A stretch of 27,564 nucleotides of DNA, taken from contig JAJPYH010000187.1 in the NCBI GenBank assembly GCA_021205045.1, positions 1 through 27,564 of the forward strand, given 5' to 3'. This stretch comes from Lachnospiraceae bacterium (GTDB lineage Bacteria; Bacillota; Clostridia; Lachnospirales; Lachnospiraceae). The notes below the pieces were generated by a model that did no database searches, was not told the origin of the DNA, and saw nothing but the letters and a program-made list of their open reading frames with translations. Below are positions 1-6,832 of this stretch, piece after piece. Both the position numbers and the translations under genes were made by a program. Numbering within the stretch: position 1 is the stretch's first letter; each line of letters starts with the position of its first letter.

Positions 1-91
1 CCGTAGAAGTGGGACCAATACAAGAGGTGAACCCTGCCGTAGAAGTGGGACCAATACAAGAGGTGAACCCTGCCGTAGAAGTGGGACCAAT
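1..91. repeat. 36-bp tandem repeat, 2.5 copies, cut by window edge
   Basis: Two identical 36-bp units (1-36 and 37-72) are followed by the first 19 bp of a third (73-91), with no spacers between them. The array probably continues to the left of the window. Two plus-strand frames are open through it. One reads a 12-residue repeat VEVGPIQEVNPA and runs to a TAA at 153-155, so it could be the end of a repetitive protein. Alternatively, read on the minus strand, the block begins TGTCAAGATTGGTCCCAC, which resembles the TGT-starting tips with repeated subterminal binding sites seen in IS21-type insertion sequences. The sequence does not decide between the two readings. Confidence 0.85.
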
Positions 92-96
92 CTTGA

Positions 97-130
97 CAGA
101 AGCTGTGCTGATTGAGCACAGCTTCTGCTG
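97..130 (+). terminator. strong hairpin, possible terminator
   Basis: A perfect 13-bp stem (97-109 with 115-127) encloses the 5-nt loop GATTG and is followed by a weak T stretch (CTGTTTC). It begins right where the 36-bp repeats stop, so it may end transcription from whatever lies to the left. The poor T-run makes termination uncertain. Confidence 0.5.
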
Positions 131-208
131 TTTCAGGAGGAAAGATGATACATAAACTGTTCTTATTTTTAATGTGAAAGCTATGATCGACAGCGCCGCA
201 GCGCCTGC

Positions 209-1297
209 CTATCTCTTGATATCGTAGCTCATATTCATCAGGTTGCGGATGGTGTCCACATCGTCCGTGATATTGGCGTCGCCCCGGATGGTGTGCTTGA
301 TGGCGCTGCTGGCCACCGCGAAGTTGATCATGTCCATGGCCTTGTAGTGGTGCATCATGGCGTAGATTAAGCCGCTGGCGAAGGCGTCACCGCCGCCTAC
401 GCGATCCAGGATGTTGAAGGTAAACAGGCGGCTCTCGAAGGTGTGCCCCTGATACCACATGAAGGCCTTTAAGCTGTTCTAACTGCCGCTCAAGGCATAG
501 CGCACATGACGGGCGATGCATTTGATGTTGGGATAGCGCTCGATGAAGTGCTCGAAGATTTCCTCCTGCTGCTCGTAGCTGGGCTGGAGCGGAACGCCGT
601 CTTTCCAGTCGCCCATGCTGTGGTCAGATTCATCCTTCCACAGGTGATAGGGTTCGATGCCCAGCAGCACGTCCACGTAGGGCAGACACTGGGTGCAGAA
701 ATCTCTGGCCTCCTCCCAGGTCCACATCTTGCTGCGGAAATTACCGTCGAAGCTGACGGTCATCCCCAGCTCTTTTGCCGTCTTTAAGGCGTTCATGATC
801 AGCTCCTGGCAATTCGGGCCAATGGCCGGGGTGATGCCGCTTAAGTGCAGCCAGGTGAAGCCCTCCAGAAGCCCCTTCATATCATAATCAGAGAAATCAA
901 ATTCGGAGATGGCGCTGTGCTTGCGGTCATAGGTCACCTTGCTGGCGCGGATGCCGTAGCCGGTTTCCAGATAATAGGTGCCCAGGCGGTGGGTCGGGGT
1001 CTGTTCGTGGGAGGACAGAATGACCGGGGTGCAGTGCACATCATTGCTGCGCAGCATACGGATGGCGCTCTTTCCGATGCTGTTATTGGGAACCACCGAA
1101 AAAAAAGTGCTGTCTACCCCTAAATTGGCGAGGGCCAGGGCGATGTTGGCCTCGCTCCCGCCGTAGCTGGCCTCGAAGGAGGAAGCCATGCGGATTTTCT
1201 CATAGTTCGGCGGCGTCAGACGCAGCATGATCTCGCCGATGGTGATGAACTTATTGGCCGCGTCGCTCTCGCGCAGCAGCGGATTTGCGTGTTCCAT
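209..1297 (-). pseudogene. kdgK: 2-keto-3-deoxygluconate kinase (PfkB family), interrupted by an in-frame TAG
   Basis: This PfkB/ribokinase-family sugar kinase phosphorylates 2-keto-3-deoxygluconate in hexuronate and pectin breakdown. The N-terminal part (1297 to 479, 272 residues) has the family start FITIGEIMLRLTPP and the substrate region YGGSEANIALALANLG. It stops at a TAG (481-479). The same frame continues without any shift as NSLKAFMWYQG and ends at 209 after 91 more codons. That segment carries RVGGGDAFASG, the family's GAGDAF motif with the catalytic Asp. Without readthrough the main product lacks the catalytic base and part of the nucleotide site. An ATG at 460 has no good ribosome binding site. 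The start at 1297 is supported by GGAGG about 8 nt upstream. Total length (about 363 codons) fits an intact family member, so the lesion looks like one base change or a sequencing error. It stands alone, without kdgA or other hexuronate genes. Confidence 0.88.
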
Positions 1298-1387
1298 AAA
1301 AAATACCTCCGTATTCAGGATTTTTCCATCTGCGCTTTTGAAAGCACCAACCGCACAGGTGGATGTATTTGCCTTCTTCCAGCTTTC

Positions 1388-1416
1388 ATAATACCCTATG
1401 AAACGTAAAATTTCAA
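1388..1416 (-). promoter_or_regulatory. kdgK promoter with a possible operator
   Basis: On the minus strand TTGAAA (1416-1411) and TATTAT (1393-1388) are 17 bp apart, giving a leader of about 85 nt before kdgK. An inverted repeat TGAAA-N7-TTTCA (1399-1415) sits between and on these boxes, a suitable place for a repressor. Which repressor is unknown. Confidence 0.65.
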
Positions 1417-1422
1417 TAATAC

Positions 1423-1451
1423 TTGAAGAATTGAGGAAATTTTGCTAACAT
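1423..1451 (+). promoter_or_regulatory. promoter for the kinase gene at 1576
   Basis: TTGAAG (1423-1428) and TAACAT (1446-1451) are 17 bp apart, with TG one base before the -10 box (extended -10). It is back to back with the kdgK promoter; the two -35 boxes are only 6 bp apart. The predicted leader is about 118 nt. Confidence 0.55.
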
Positions 1452-1575
1452 AAAATCTGTGTATGTGAGGCATCAGCAGAGCATCCCATATACCTGCGAG
1501 GAGTTCTGAAAAGGAAACAGGAAACGGTTGTGAATAGTTGTCACATTCCGAAATGAGCAAAATAAGGATTTACAT

Positions 1576-2091
1576 ATGAAAAAAGGAAATAAGCAAAATA
1601 TCATTCTGATCGGTATGCCGGGCGCGGGCAAGAGCACGGTGGGCGTGGTGCTTGCCAAGCGCATGGGATATCGTTTTGCCGATTCGGATCTGGTGATCCA
1701 GGAGCGCACAGGAAAGCTTCTGCATCAGCTGATTGAGATTCACGGGCTGGAGGGATTCCTGAAAATTGAGGATCAGGTCAACGCGTCTCTGGACTGTGAT
1801 AAATATGTGATCGCCACCGGCGGCAGCGTGGTGTACGGCAGGGAGGCCATGGATCATCTGAGGGATATCGGTACGATTGTATATCTGAAATTATCCTGCC
1901 GTGAGATTGAGGAACGGCTGGGGGATCTGAATGCCAGAGGCGTGGCGTGTAAGCCGGGTCAGACCCTGCTGGCTTTGTATGAGGAACGCTGCCCGCTGTA
2001 TGAGCGGTACGCGGATATCGTGATGGAGTGCGATGGACAGTCGGTTCGCAGAGTAGTGGAGGAACTGGCGGAGATTCTGAAGGTACGGTGA
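1576..2091 (+). CDS. shikimate-kinase-like P-loop kinase
   Basis: A 171-residue small-molecule kinase of the AroK/AroL fold and length. Walker A GMPGAGKST is at residues 14-22, followed by the paired acidic motif FADSD, the ATGGS segment, and the C-terminal RCPLYERYAD, which matches the family R-x-P-L-Y-x-x-x-A motif. Shikimate kinase phosphorylates shikimate in the chorismate pathway. However, the shikimate-binding Arg of the usual G-E-x-x-F-R-x-x-E motif is absent here (GLEGFLKIED), the third Gly of GGG is Ser, and the lid lacks the usual Arg-Pro. The fold is clear but the substrate is not, and no other aromatic-pathway gene is nearby. The start has a weak AAGGA 8 nt upstream. Automatic annotation would probably say aroK. 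Confidence 0.85.
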   Translation: MKKGNKQNIILIGMPGAGKSTVGVVLAKRMGYRFADSDLVIQERTGKLLHQLIEIHGLEGFLKIEDQVNASLDCDKYVIATGGSVVYGREAMDHLRDIGTIVYLKLSCREIEERLGDLNARGVACKPGQTLLALYEERCPLYERYADIVMECDGQSVRRVVEELAEILKVR

Positions 2092-2198
2092 CAGAGGAAA
2101 ATCAGCGGAAGAAAAGAACGGGAAAGCACGGGAAGACCAAAAAGGCACAAAAGACGAAATCATCCGCAAAAGTCATAAAAATCAAAGGGAGTCCCTGA
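2088..2198 (+). CDS. possible small lysine-rich protein, 36 aa
   Basis: A GTG codon overlaps the TGA of the preceding kinase gene (GTGA) and opens a frame of 36 codons, ending 2 bp before the next gene's ATG. The product is extremely basic, about one third Lys/Arg, with no hydrophobic segment. The arrangement would allow translational coupling. There is no separate ribosome binding site, and such a lysine-rich frame can arise by chance in A-rich DNA. No family is recognised. Confidence 0.25.
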   Translation: MTEENQRKKRTGKHGKTKKAQKTKSSAKVIKIKGSP

Positions 2199-2200
2199 GG

Positions 2201-3805
2201 ATGCATGAACGAAAGAAGGCAGTTTATGAAAAAGGAAATTGGGAACAGGCGCTGACTGCGGCTTTCCGGGGAATCTGTATGCTTTTATTTGCGGTGTTAT
2301 CCGGCTGCAGCATGCTTCTGACCGGTTATAATAAGGATACTTCCTATGAGATGATTTTTTTTCGGGAGGATTCTCCGGCCGGAAATCTGGCCGGACTTTT
2401 CGCGGCCCTTGTGCTTGTGTTCGGAACTGTTTTTCTGTGGAGATGTCTGCGGCAAAAGCTGAGAATAAAAATGGACACAATGGCGTTATTTGTCAGCATC
2501 CTGATGGGAGCGGTCTCTGTCTGGTGGGTGGTCAGCACGAATACGGCGCCAAGGGATGACCAGGCGCTGTTGTGCAGCTATGCCCGCTTTTTTAATGAAG
2601 GCGATTTTTCAGGACTGGGCAGAGGGGAATACGTGGGCATTTACAGGCAGCAGCTTGGGATGATCACACTTCTGCGGGTCCTGTTTTTCTTTTTCGGGGC
2701 GGGCAATTATCGCTCCTTTCAGTATCTGTCCGCTGTTCTGGCGGGATTTCTGGTGTATTTTGGATATCGAATCGTAAGGGAACTGGCGGGGGAAGAACAG
2801 ACGGCGGGGATGATTTATCTGCTGTTGATGCTTTGCTGCATTCCCATGTATGTCTATGTCCCGTTTGTGTATGGAGATTTGATTTCCTGTGTTTTCCTGT
2901 TCCTGGCGGCCTGGATGCTGTTGTCTGGTCTGAGAGAGTTTTCCTGGAAAAAAGCGATGGTCTGCGGTCTTGCGGCGGGACTTTCTGTGCAGCTGCGGCA
3001 AAACTGTCTTATTGTGATCATTGCTTTTGCGCTGGTGCTGTTGATTAAGCTTCTGAGTATACGGAAAAGAGAGGCACTGATTTTATTTTGCAGCCTGATG
3101 GCAGGTGTTTTGCTGACCGGCGGCATGGTAAGCGCGATTTACCATGACAAAATTCCGGAGGACAGCGAGTCCATGCCGGTGCTGCTGCATATCGCGATGG
3201 GGACGATGTGGGACAGGGAAAATCCGGGCTGGTATGATTTTTATAATCTGGAGACCTTTGAAACGGCGGGCTATGACGCTGCCGCGGCATCGGAGGCCGC
3301 CAGGGAGACAATCAGGGATTTTGTGGTAAGTAGTGTGGAGAACCCGGCCTATGCGGCGGACTTTTATTACAATAAAATGATTGCCCAGTGGGAGGCGCCG
3401 ATGTATCAGTGCCTGGTCATGAATAATGTCATCGTGGGAGAGCAGGGGAGAATTGCAGCAAGCCTGTACCGGGGAAGGCTGAGTCAGCTGGCGGAGGCTT
3501 TTATGAATATATTTCAGCTTCTGGTGTATGGTGCGATCCTGATTCTGCTCTTTTTTAAGAGAAAAGAATGGTGCGGCATCGAAAAGTATGTGCTTCTGAT
3601 CGCTGTCTTCGGAGGGTTTTTGTTTTCTATGATCTGGGAGGCAAAAACCCGGTACGTGCTGCCCTATATGCTGTGTATGATCCCGTATGCGGCGGTGGGG
3701 CTTGCCGGGCTGCCGGCTGAAAAAATAACGGCGAAGCTTCCGGTGCGGAAGAACTTCGCCGGGGCATCAGACAACAGGCTTTCCGCAAAGTCCGCAAAGG
3801 AATAA
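2201..3805 (+). CDS. polytopic glycosyltransferase, GT39/ArnT-like (GT-C fold)
   Basis: A 534-residue membrane protein with about 11-12 hydrophobic segments. The first external loop, after a TM segment ending near residue 113, contains TAPRDDQALL, the position of the catalytic acidic residue in GT-C enzymes. The last TM hairpin carries WEAKTRYVLPY, close to the E-x-K-x-R-Y-x-x-P pattern of GT39-like and RgtA-type transferases. Such enzymes move a sugar from a polyprenyl-phosphate carrier to a protein, lipid or glycan outside the membrane. Donor and acceptor cannot be read from the sequence. An AAAGGGAG stretch lies upstream of the ATG. It follows the kinase by about 110 bp and may share its transcript. 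It converges with the CDF gene; no strong terminator is visible in the 87-bp gap. Confidence 0.8.
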   Translation: MHERKKAVYEKGNWEQALTAAFRGICMLLFAVLSGCSMLLTGYNKDTSYEMIFFREDSPAGNLAGLFAALVLVFGTVFLWRCLRQKLRIKMDTMALFVSILMGAVSVWWVVSTNTAPRDDQALLCSYARFFNEGDFSGLGRGEYVGIYRQQLGMITLLRVLFFFFGAGNYRSFQYLSAVLAGFLVYFGYRIVRELAGEEQTAGMIYLLLMLCCIPMYVYVPFVYGDLISCVFLFLAAWMLLSGLREFSWKKAMVCGLAAGLSVQLRQNCLIVIIAFALVLLIKLLSIRKREALILFCSLMAGVLLTGGMVSAIYHDKIPEDSESMPVLLHIAMGTMWDRENPGWYDFYNLETFETAGYDAAAASEAARETIRDFVVSSVENPAYAADFYYNKMIAQWEAPMYQCLVMNNVIVGEQGRIAASLYRGRLSQLAEAFMNIFQLLVYGAILILLFFKRKEWCGIEKYVLLIAVFGGFLFSMIWEAKTRYVLPYMLCMIPYAAVGLAGLPAEKITAKLPVRKNFAGASDNRLSAKSAKE

Positions 3806-3892
3806 GCTGAATGGGCAGCTGTGTCAGGGTTTTATGCGGGGTTCACTGATCCGGAAGACTATTATCGGGATATGGTCTGATGTAAAGAGTGT

Positions 3893-4792
3893 TCACGCGG
3901 GGTTCACATGCACCATGATGTGCTTTACTTTGGGAAAGGTGGCTTCGATGGTGCTGTGGACTCTTTCCGCGATCTCGTGGGCTTCCGTCAGAGAGGAAGA
4001 GCCGTCCGCCCGGATCTCCAGGTCCACGTAAATTTTATTGCCGAAAAGTCTGGTCTGGAGCATATCCACGCCCAGCACGCCCTCCTGGGCAAGTACACAG
4101 TCGCGGATGGCGGCCTCGGTGTCGTCGTCGCAGGCTTCGTCCACCATTTTGTCCATGGCGTCTTTGTAGATATCCAGGGCGGCTTTTTCGATGAAAAGGC
4201 AGATCACCAGGCTGGCGATGGGATCCAGAATGGGGAATCCGGCCCTGGCGGCGGCAATGCCGATGAGGGCGCCCACGGAAGACAGGGCGTCGGAGCGGTG
4301 ATGCCAGGCGTCCGCCATGAGGGCGCCCGAATCGATCCTTTTAGCGTGATAGCGGGTATAGTGGTACATGGCCTCCTTGGCCAGAATGGATACCAGGGCG
4401 GCAATCAGCGCCAGCGTGCCGGGCACGGTGGAGGTATAGTCCTGATGAATGATCTGTGTGACGGCGGAGTATCCGATCCCCAGGCCGGTCAGTGCCAGCA
4501 CGGTGGCCAGGATGCTGGCTGCCACACATTCCAGCCGTTCGTGGCCGTAGGGGTGCTTTTTGTCCGAGGCCTGGGCGGAGAGCTTCACGCCGATCATCAC
4601 CACGATGGTGCTGAACACATCGGAGGCGGAGTGGACGGCGTCGCTGACCATGGCCGCGGAGTGGGCGAAAACTCCGGCGAAGAGCTTGAACACAGACAGG
4701 GCGATATTGACGATGATGCTGATGAAAGAGACGTGCATGGCGGTCTTTTCAAAATCTTCCTGCGTATGATTTCTTTCTATATTTCCTTCCAT
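3893..4792 (-). CDS. cation diffusion facilitator family transporter
   Basis: A 299-residue CDF transporter, which exports divalent metals (Zn, Mn, Fe, Cd or Co) in exchange for protons. The TM2 motif VSDAVHSASD and the TM5 motif DAWHHRSDALSS carry the metal-site Asp/His residues of the family, and KKHPYGHERLE is the conserved first cytoplasmic loop. The C-terminal cytoplasmic domain (last 80 residues or so) ends in HIMVHVNPA, typical of the dimerising CTD. An upstream ATG at 4834 is in frame, but the start at 4792 is preferred because AAGGAAG lies about 10 nt before it and family members begin here. Length is normal. The exact metal cannot be assigned. The gene is monocistronic and converges with the glycosyltransferase. 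Confidence 0.93.
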   Translation of the reverse strand: MEGNIERNHTQEDFEKTAMHVSFISIIVNIALSVFKLFAGVFAHSAAMVSDAVHSASDVFSTIVVMIGVKLSAQASDKKHPYGHERLECVAASILATVLALTGLGIGYSAVTQIIHQDYTSTVPGTLALIAALVSILAKEAMYHYTRYHAKRIDSGALMADAWHHRSDALSSVGALIGIAAARAGFPILDPIASLVICLFIEKAALDIYKDAMDKMVDEACDDDTEAAIRDCVLAQEGVLGVDMLQTRLFGNKIYVDLEIRADGSSSLTEAHEIAERVHSTIEATFPKVKHIMVHVNPA

Positions 4793-5283
4793 AATAAATG
4801 AACTTCCTTTTGGGTATTCCCTGCAATATAGCATAATTATATGAAATAAGCAAGCAAAAGTTACAAATATATAAGTAAATTTTTAATGAAAATTAGTTAG
4901 TTTCGCTAAACAAACCAATGATTCCCTGACTTACGATGAGATGACGTTTTGGGAGCCTGGTGATATTTTGTAATTCTGTTCCGGCTTCAGATTTCTGATG
5001 CGTAAACGGCAGGTATCAGAGACCTGATCTATTTGTTAAATTTGTGTGGAACAGCAGATGAAATTTTCATAAAAACGCGGTTTTACCTTGATTTTACACA
5101 TTATTCTCATAAAATAATCACAGAATGTTCACCCTTAAATAATTTCATTATGGTACACTCTTTGCCACAAAGAATGAGTGTATTTTCGGGGAGATGCTGC
5201 TGTTTTCGGCCAGATGGAAGCGGTAGGAAGCAGACTGTGAATGGCAGCAGGAAAGGACGACACAGACCGACAGGGAGGGGACC
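4793..5283. other. 490-bp AT-rich intergenic region
   Basis: This divergent spacer lies between the CDF gene (leftward) and the VTC operon (rightward). The left part is AT-rich and contains plausible but ambiguous promoter boxes for the CDF gene (TATAAT and TATGCT candidates near 4833-4850). The right end holds the extended -10 promoter listed separately. A 100-codon plus-strand frame at 5033-5335 has no family features and runs into the VTC gene, so it is not counted. No RNA element was recognised. Confidence 0.6.
5151..5159 (+). promoter_or_regulatory. extended -10 promoter of the VTC operon
   Basis: TGGTACACT matches the extended -10 form TG-n-TANNNT; no good -35 box is found 17 bp upstream. 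The predicted start near 5166 gives a leader of about 118 nt. Similar TGGTATACT boxes precede the DegV and AAA-ATPase genes in this window. Confidence 0.5.
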
Positions 5284-6012
5284 ATGGGAGAGATACAGCA
5301 CAGCTTCAAAAGATATGAGAAAAAATGTCTGCTGACGCAGGAGCAGTACCGGGGAATTCTGCCGGTGCTCAAGGCGCATCTGACGCCGGATGAGTACGGG
5401 GTACATACAGTCTGCAGTATTTATTATGATACGGACAATTTTGACCTGATCCGCAGATCTTTGGAGAGTCCGGCTTATAAGGAGAAATTCCGGTTGAGAA
5501 GCTACGGGGTGCCGCAGCCGGAGGGCATGATTTTCGCGGAGATCAAAAAGAAATACGACGGCGTGGTATACAAGAGGCGGGTGGACGGCTCCACCGGTCA
5601 GATTGCCGCGTTTGTGCGGGATGAGGAAAGGATAGAGGGTGAGGATCCTCAGATTCAGAGGGAAATCCGCTGGTTTCTGCATCAGTATCAGCCTGTGCCG
5701 AAGGTATTTATCGGCTGTGAGCGGGTGGCGATGCTGGGACAGGAGGATCCGGAGCTTCGGGTGACCTTTGACTGGAATCTGCGCTGGCGCACGAACCGGC
5801 TGGATCTGTGTAGGGGAAGCGAGGGCTATCGGCTGCTGCCTGACAATCAGATTGTGATGGAAATCAAGACGCCGGACAGCATTCCGCTGTGGCTGGTGGA
5901 GGCTCTCAGTGAGCAGGAAATTTACGCCACAGGCTTTTCCAAATACGGGTACTGCTATCAGCATTATTTAGCCCCGGTGATTTTCAGAAAAGAGAGGTTT
6001 TCTTATGCTTAA
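5284..6012 (+). CDS. VTC-domain polyphosphate polymerase-like protein
   Basis: A 242-residue VTC-domain protein of the CYTH-like tunnel fold. In yeast Vtc4 this domain makes inorganic polyphosphate from ATP; bacterial single-domain members are annotated as polyphosphate polymerase domain proteins. Basic tunnel residues are visible in KRYEKKC near the N-terminus, KFRLRSYG, EIKKKYDGVVYKRR, and the acidic/metal positions in VMEIKT near the end, followed by FSKYGYCYQHY. Start: GGGAGGGG lies just before ATG. It overlaps the DUF4956 gene by 8 bp, which points to coupled translation and a joint function at the membrane. In many Clostridia this pair is followed by CotH-type and Cthe_2159-type surface proteins; the latter is present here. 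Activity in this host is inferred. Confidence 0.88.
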   Translation: MGEIQHSFKRYEKKCLLTQEQYRGILPVLKAHLTPDEYGVHTVCSIYYDTDNFDLIRRSLESPAYKEKFRLRSYGVPQPEGMIFAEIKKKYDGVVYKRRVDGSTGQIAAFVRDEERIEGEDPQIQREIRWFLHQYQPVPKVFIGCERVAMLGQEDPELRVTFDWNLRWRTNRLDLCRGSEGYRLLPDNQIVMEIKTPDSIPLWLVEALSEQEIYATGFSKYGYCYQHYLAPVIFRKERFSYA

Positions 6013-6667
6013 CAGTATTATCGGCAGTTCAGTGACGCTGACTTCCTTCATCGTGATTATTGCGGTTTCCCTGGCGCTGGGTATTATGAACGCCATTGTT
6101 TTTTCCTTTAAAGAGAGGCACAGCGCCAGCTTTGCCCTGACCTTGTCCCTGATGCCCATGGCGGTGGCGGTGATCATCATGCTGGTCAACGGCAACGTGG
6201 GTACGGGGGTGGCGGTGGCCGGAGCCTTCGCGCTGGTGCGTTTCAGGAGCGTGCCGGGGACGGCCCGGGAGATCGCGGCTATTTTCATTGATATGGGAAT
6301 CGGGCTTGCCCTGGGCATGGGATATGTGGGTATTGCGGTGATCTTTTTTGCCTTTGCGGCGGTCTGCACCCTGCTTTTGACGGCCATCAATTTTGGCGGC
6401 GCATCCAAGTATGAAAAGCAGCTGAAAATCACGATTCCGGAGAACTTTGAGTATGACGGGCTCTTCGACGATGTGTTTGAGGAATACAGCGTCAAATGGG
6501 AGCTGGAAAAGGTCAGAACTACCAATATGGGGACGCTTTTTGAGCTGACATATCATATCACCTTTCCGGACAGTAAGATTCCGAAGGCCTTTATTGATGA
6601 GCTGCGCACCAGAAACGGGAATCTGACCATTACGATCGGAGATTTCGCGGATAAGGAAATGCTGTAA
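6005..6667 (+). CDS. DUF4956 membrane protein
   Basis: A 220-residue protein with about four TM helices in residues 10-135, including the Gly-rich GTGVAVAGAFALVRFRSVPG, the signature region of DUF4956, then a cytoplasmic domain of about 85 residues. The family has no proven function. It is regularly encoded next to VTC-domain proteins, so a membrane partner for polyphosphate synthesis or transfer is a reasonable inference. Its ATG overlaps the VTC gene end, with AGAGAGG ahead of it. Length is normal and no lesion is seen. A 165-bp gap separates it from the next gene. Confidence 0.88.
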   Translation: MLNSIIGSSVTLTSFIVIIAVSLALGIMNAIVFSFKERHSASFALTLSLMPMAVAVIIMLVNGNVGTGVAVAGAFALVRFRSVPGTAREIAAIFIDMGIGLALGMGYVGIAVIFFAFAAVCTLLLTAINFGGASKYEKQLKITIPENFEYDGLFDDVFEEYSVKWELEKVRTTNMGTLFELTYHITFPDSKIPKAFIDELRTRNGNLTITIGDFADKEML

Positions 6668-6832
6668 TATGGCTTATTGGAAGGAGCAAAGCGACTGCCG
6701 GTAAAACCTGCGACAGTTAAGAGAGAGGATATCTTTGATTTCCGTCATCAAATTTATGCTGCGTAAGGTGAAAATCTGATGACAGGATGTCCCGAATATT
6801 CGAAAATTTGAGAACAGGAGTGGGGTTTAATA

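Noticed and set aside
1..91. 36-bp repeats resembling CRISPR repeat length
   Set aside because: The copies are directly joined with no spacers, and no cas gene is in view.
479..481. TAG read as pyrrolysine or selenocysteine
   Set aside because: UAG is not used for selenocysteine, kdgK is not a pyrrolysine protein, and no insertion element or pyl gene is visible. A point mutation or read error is simpler.
3908..4801. 297-codon plus-strand frame opposite the CDF gene
   Set aside because: It is the antisense shadow of a clear CDF transporter; its Gly/His-rich composition is the mirror of that gene and shows no family motif.
5107..5964. 285-codon minus-strand frame opposite the VTC gene
   Set aside because: It lies antisense to a well supported VTC-domain gene and has no recognisable domain or ribosome binding site.
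6668..6832. Possible riboswitch between the DUF4956 and beta-helix genes
   Set aside because: Some short inverted repeats (such as TTTGAT...ATCAAA) are present, but the conserved cores of c-di-GMP or other known riboswitches could not be matched.
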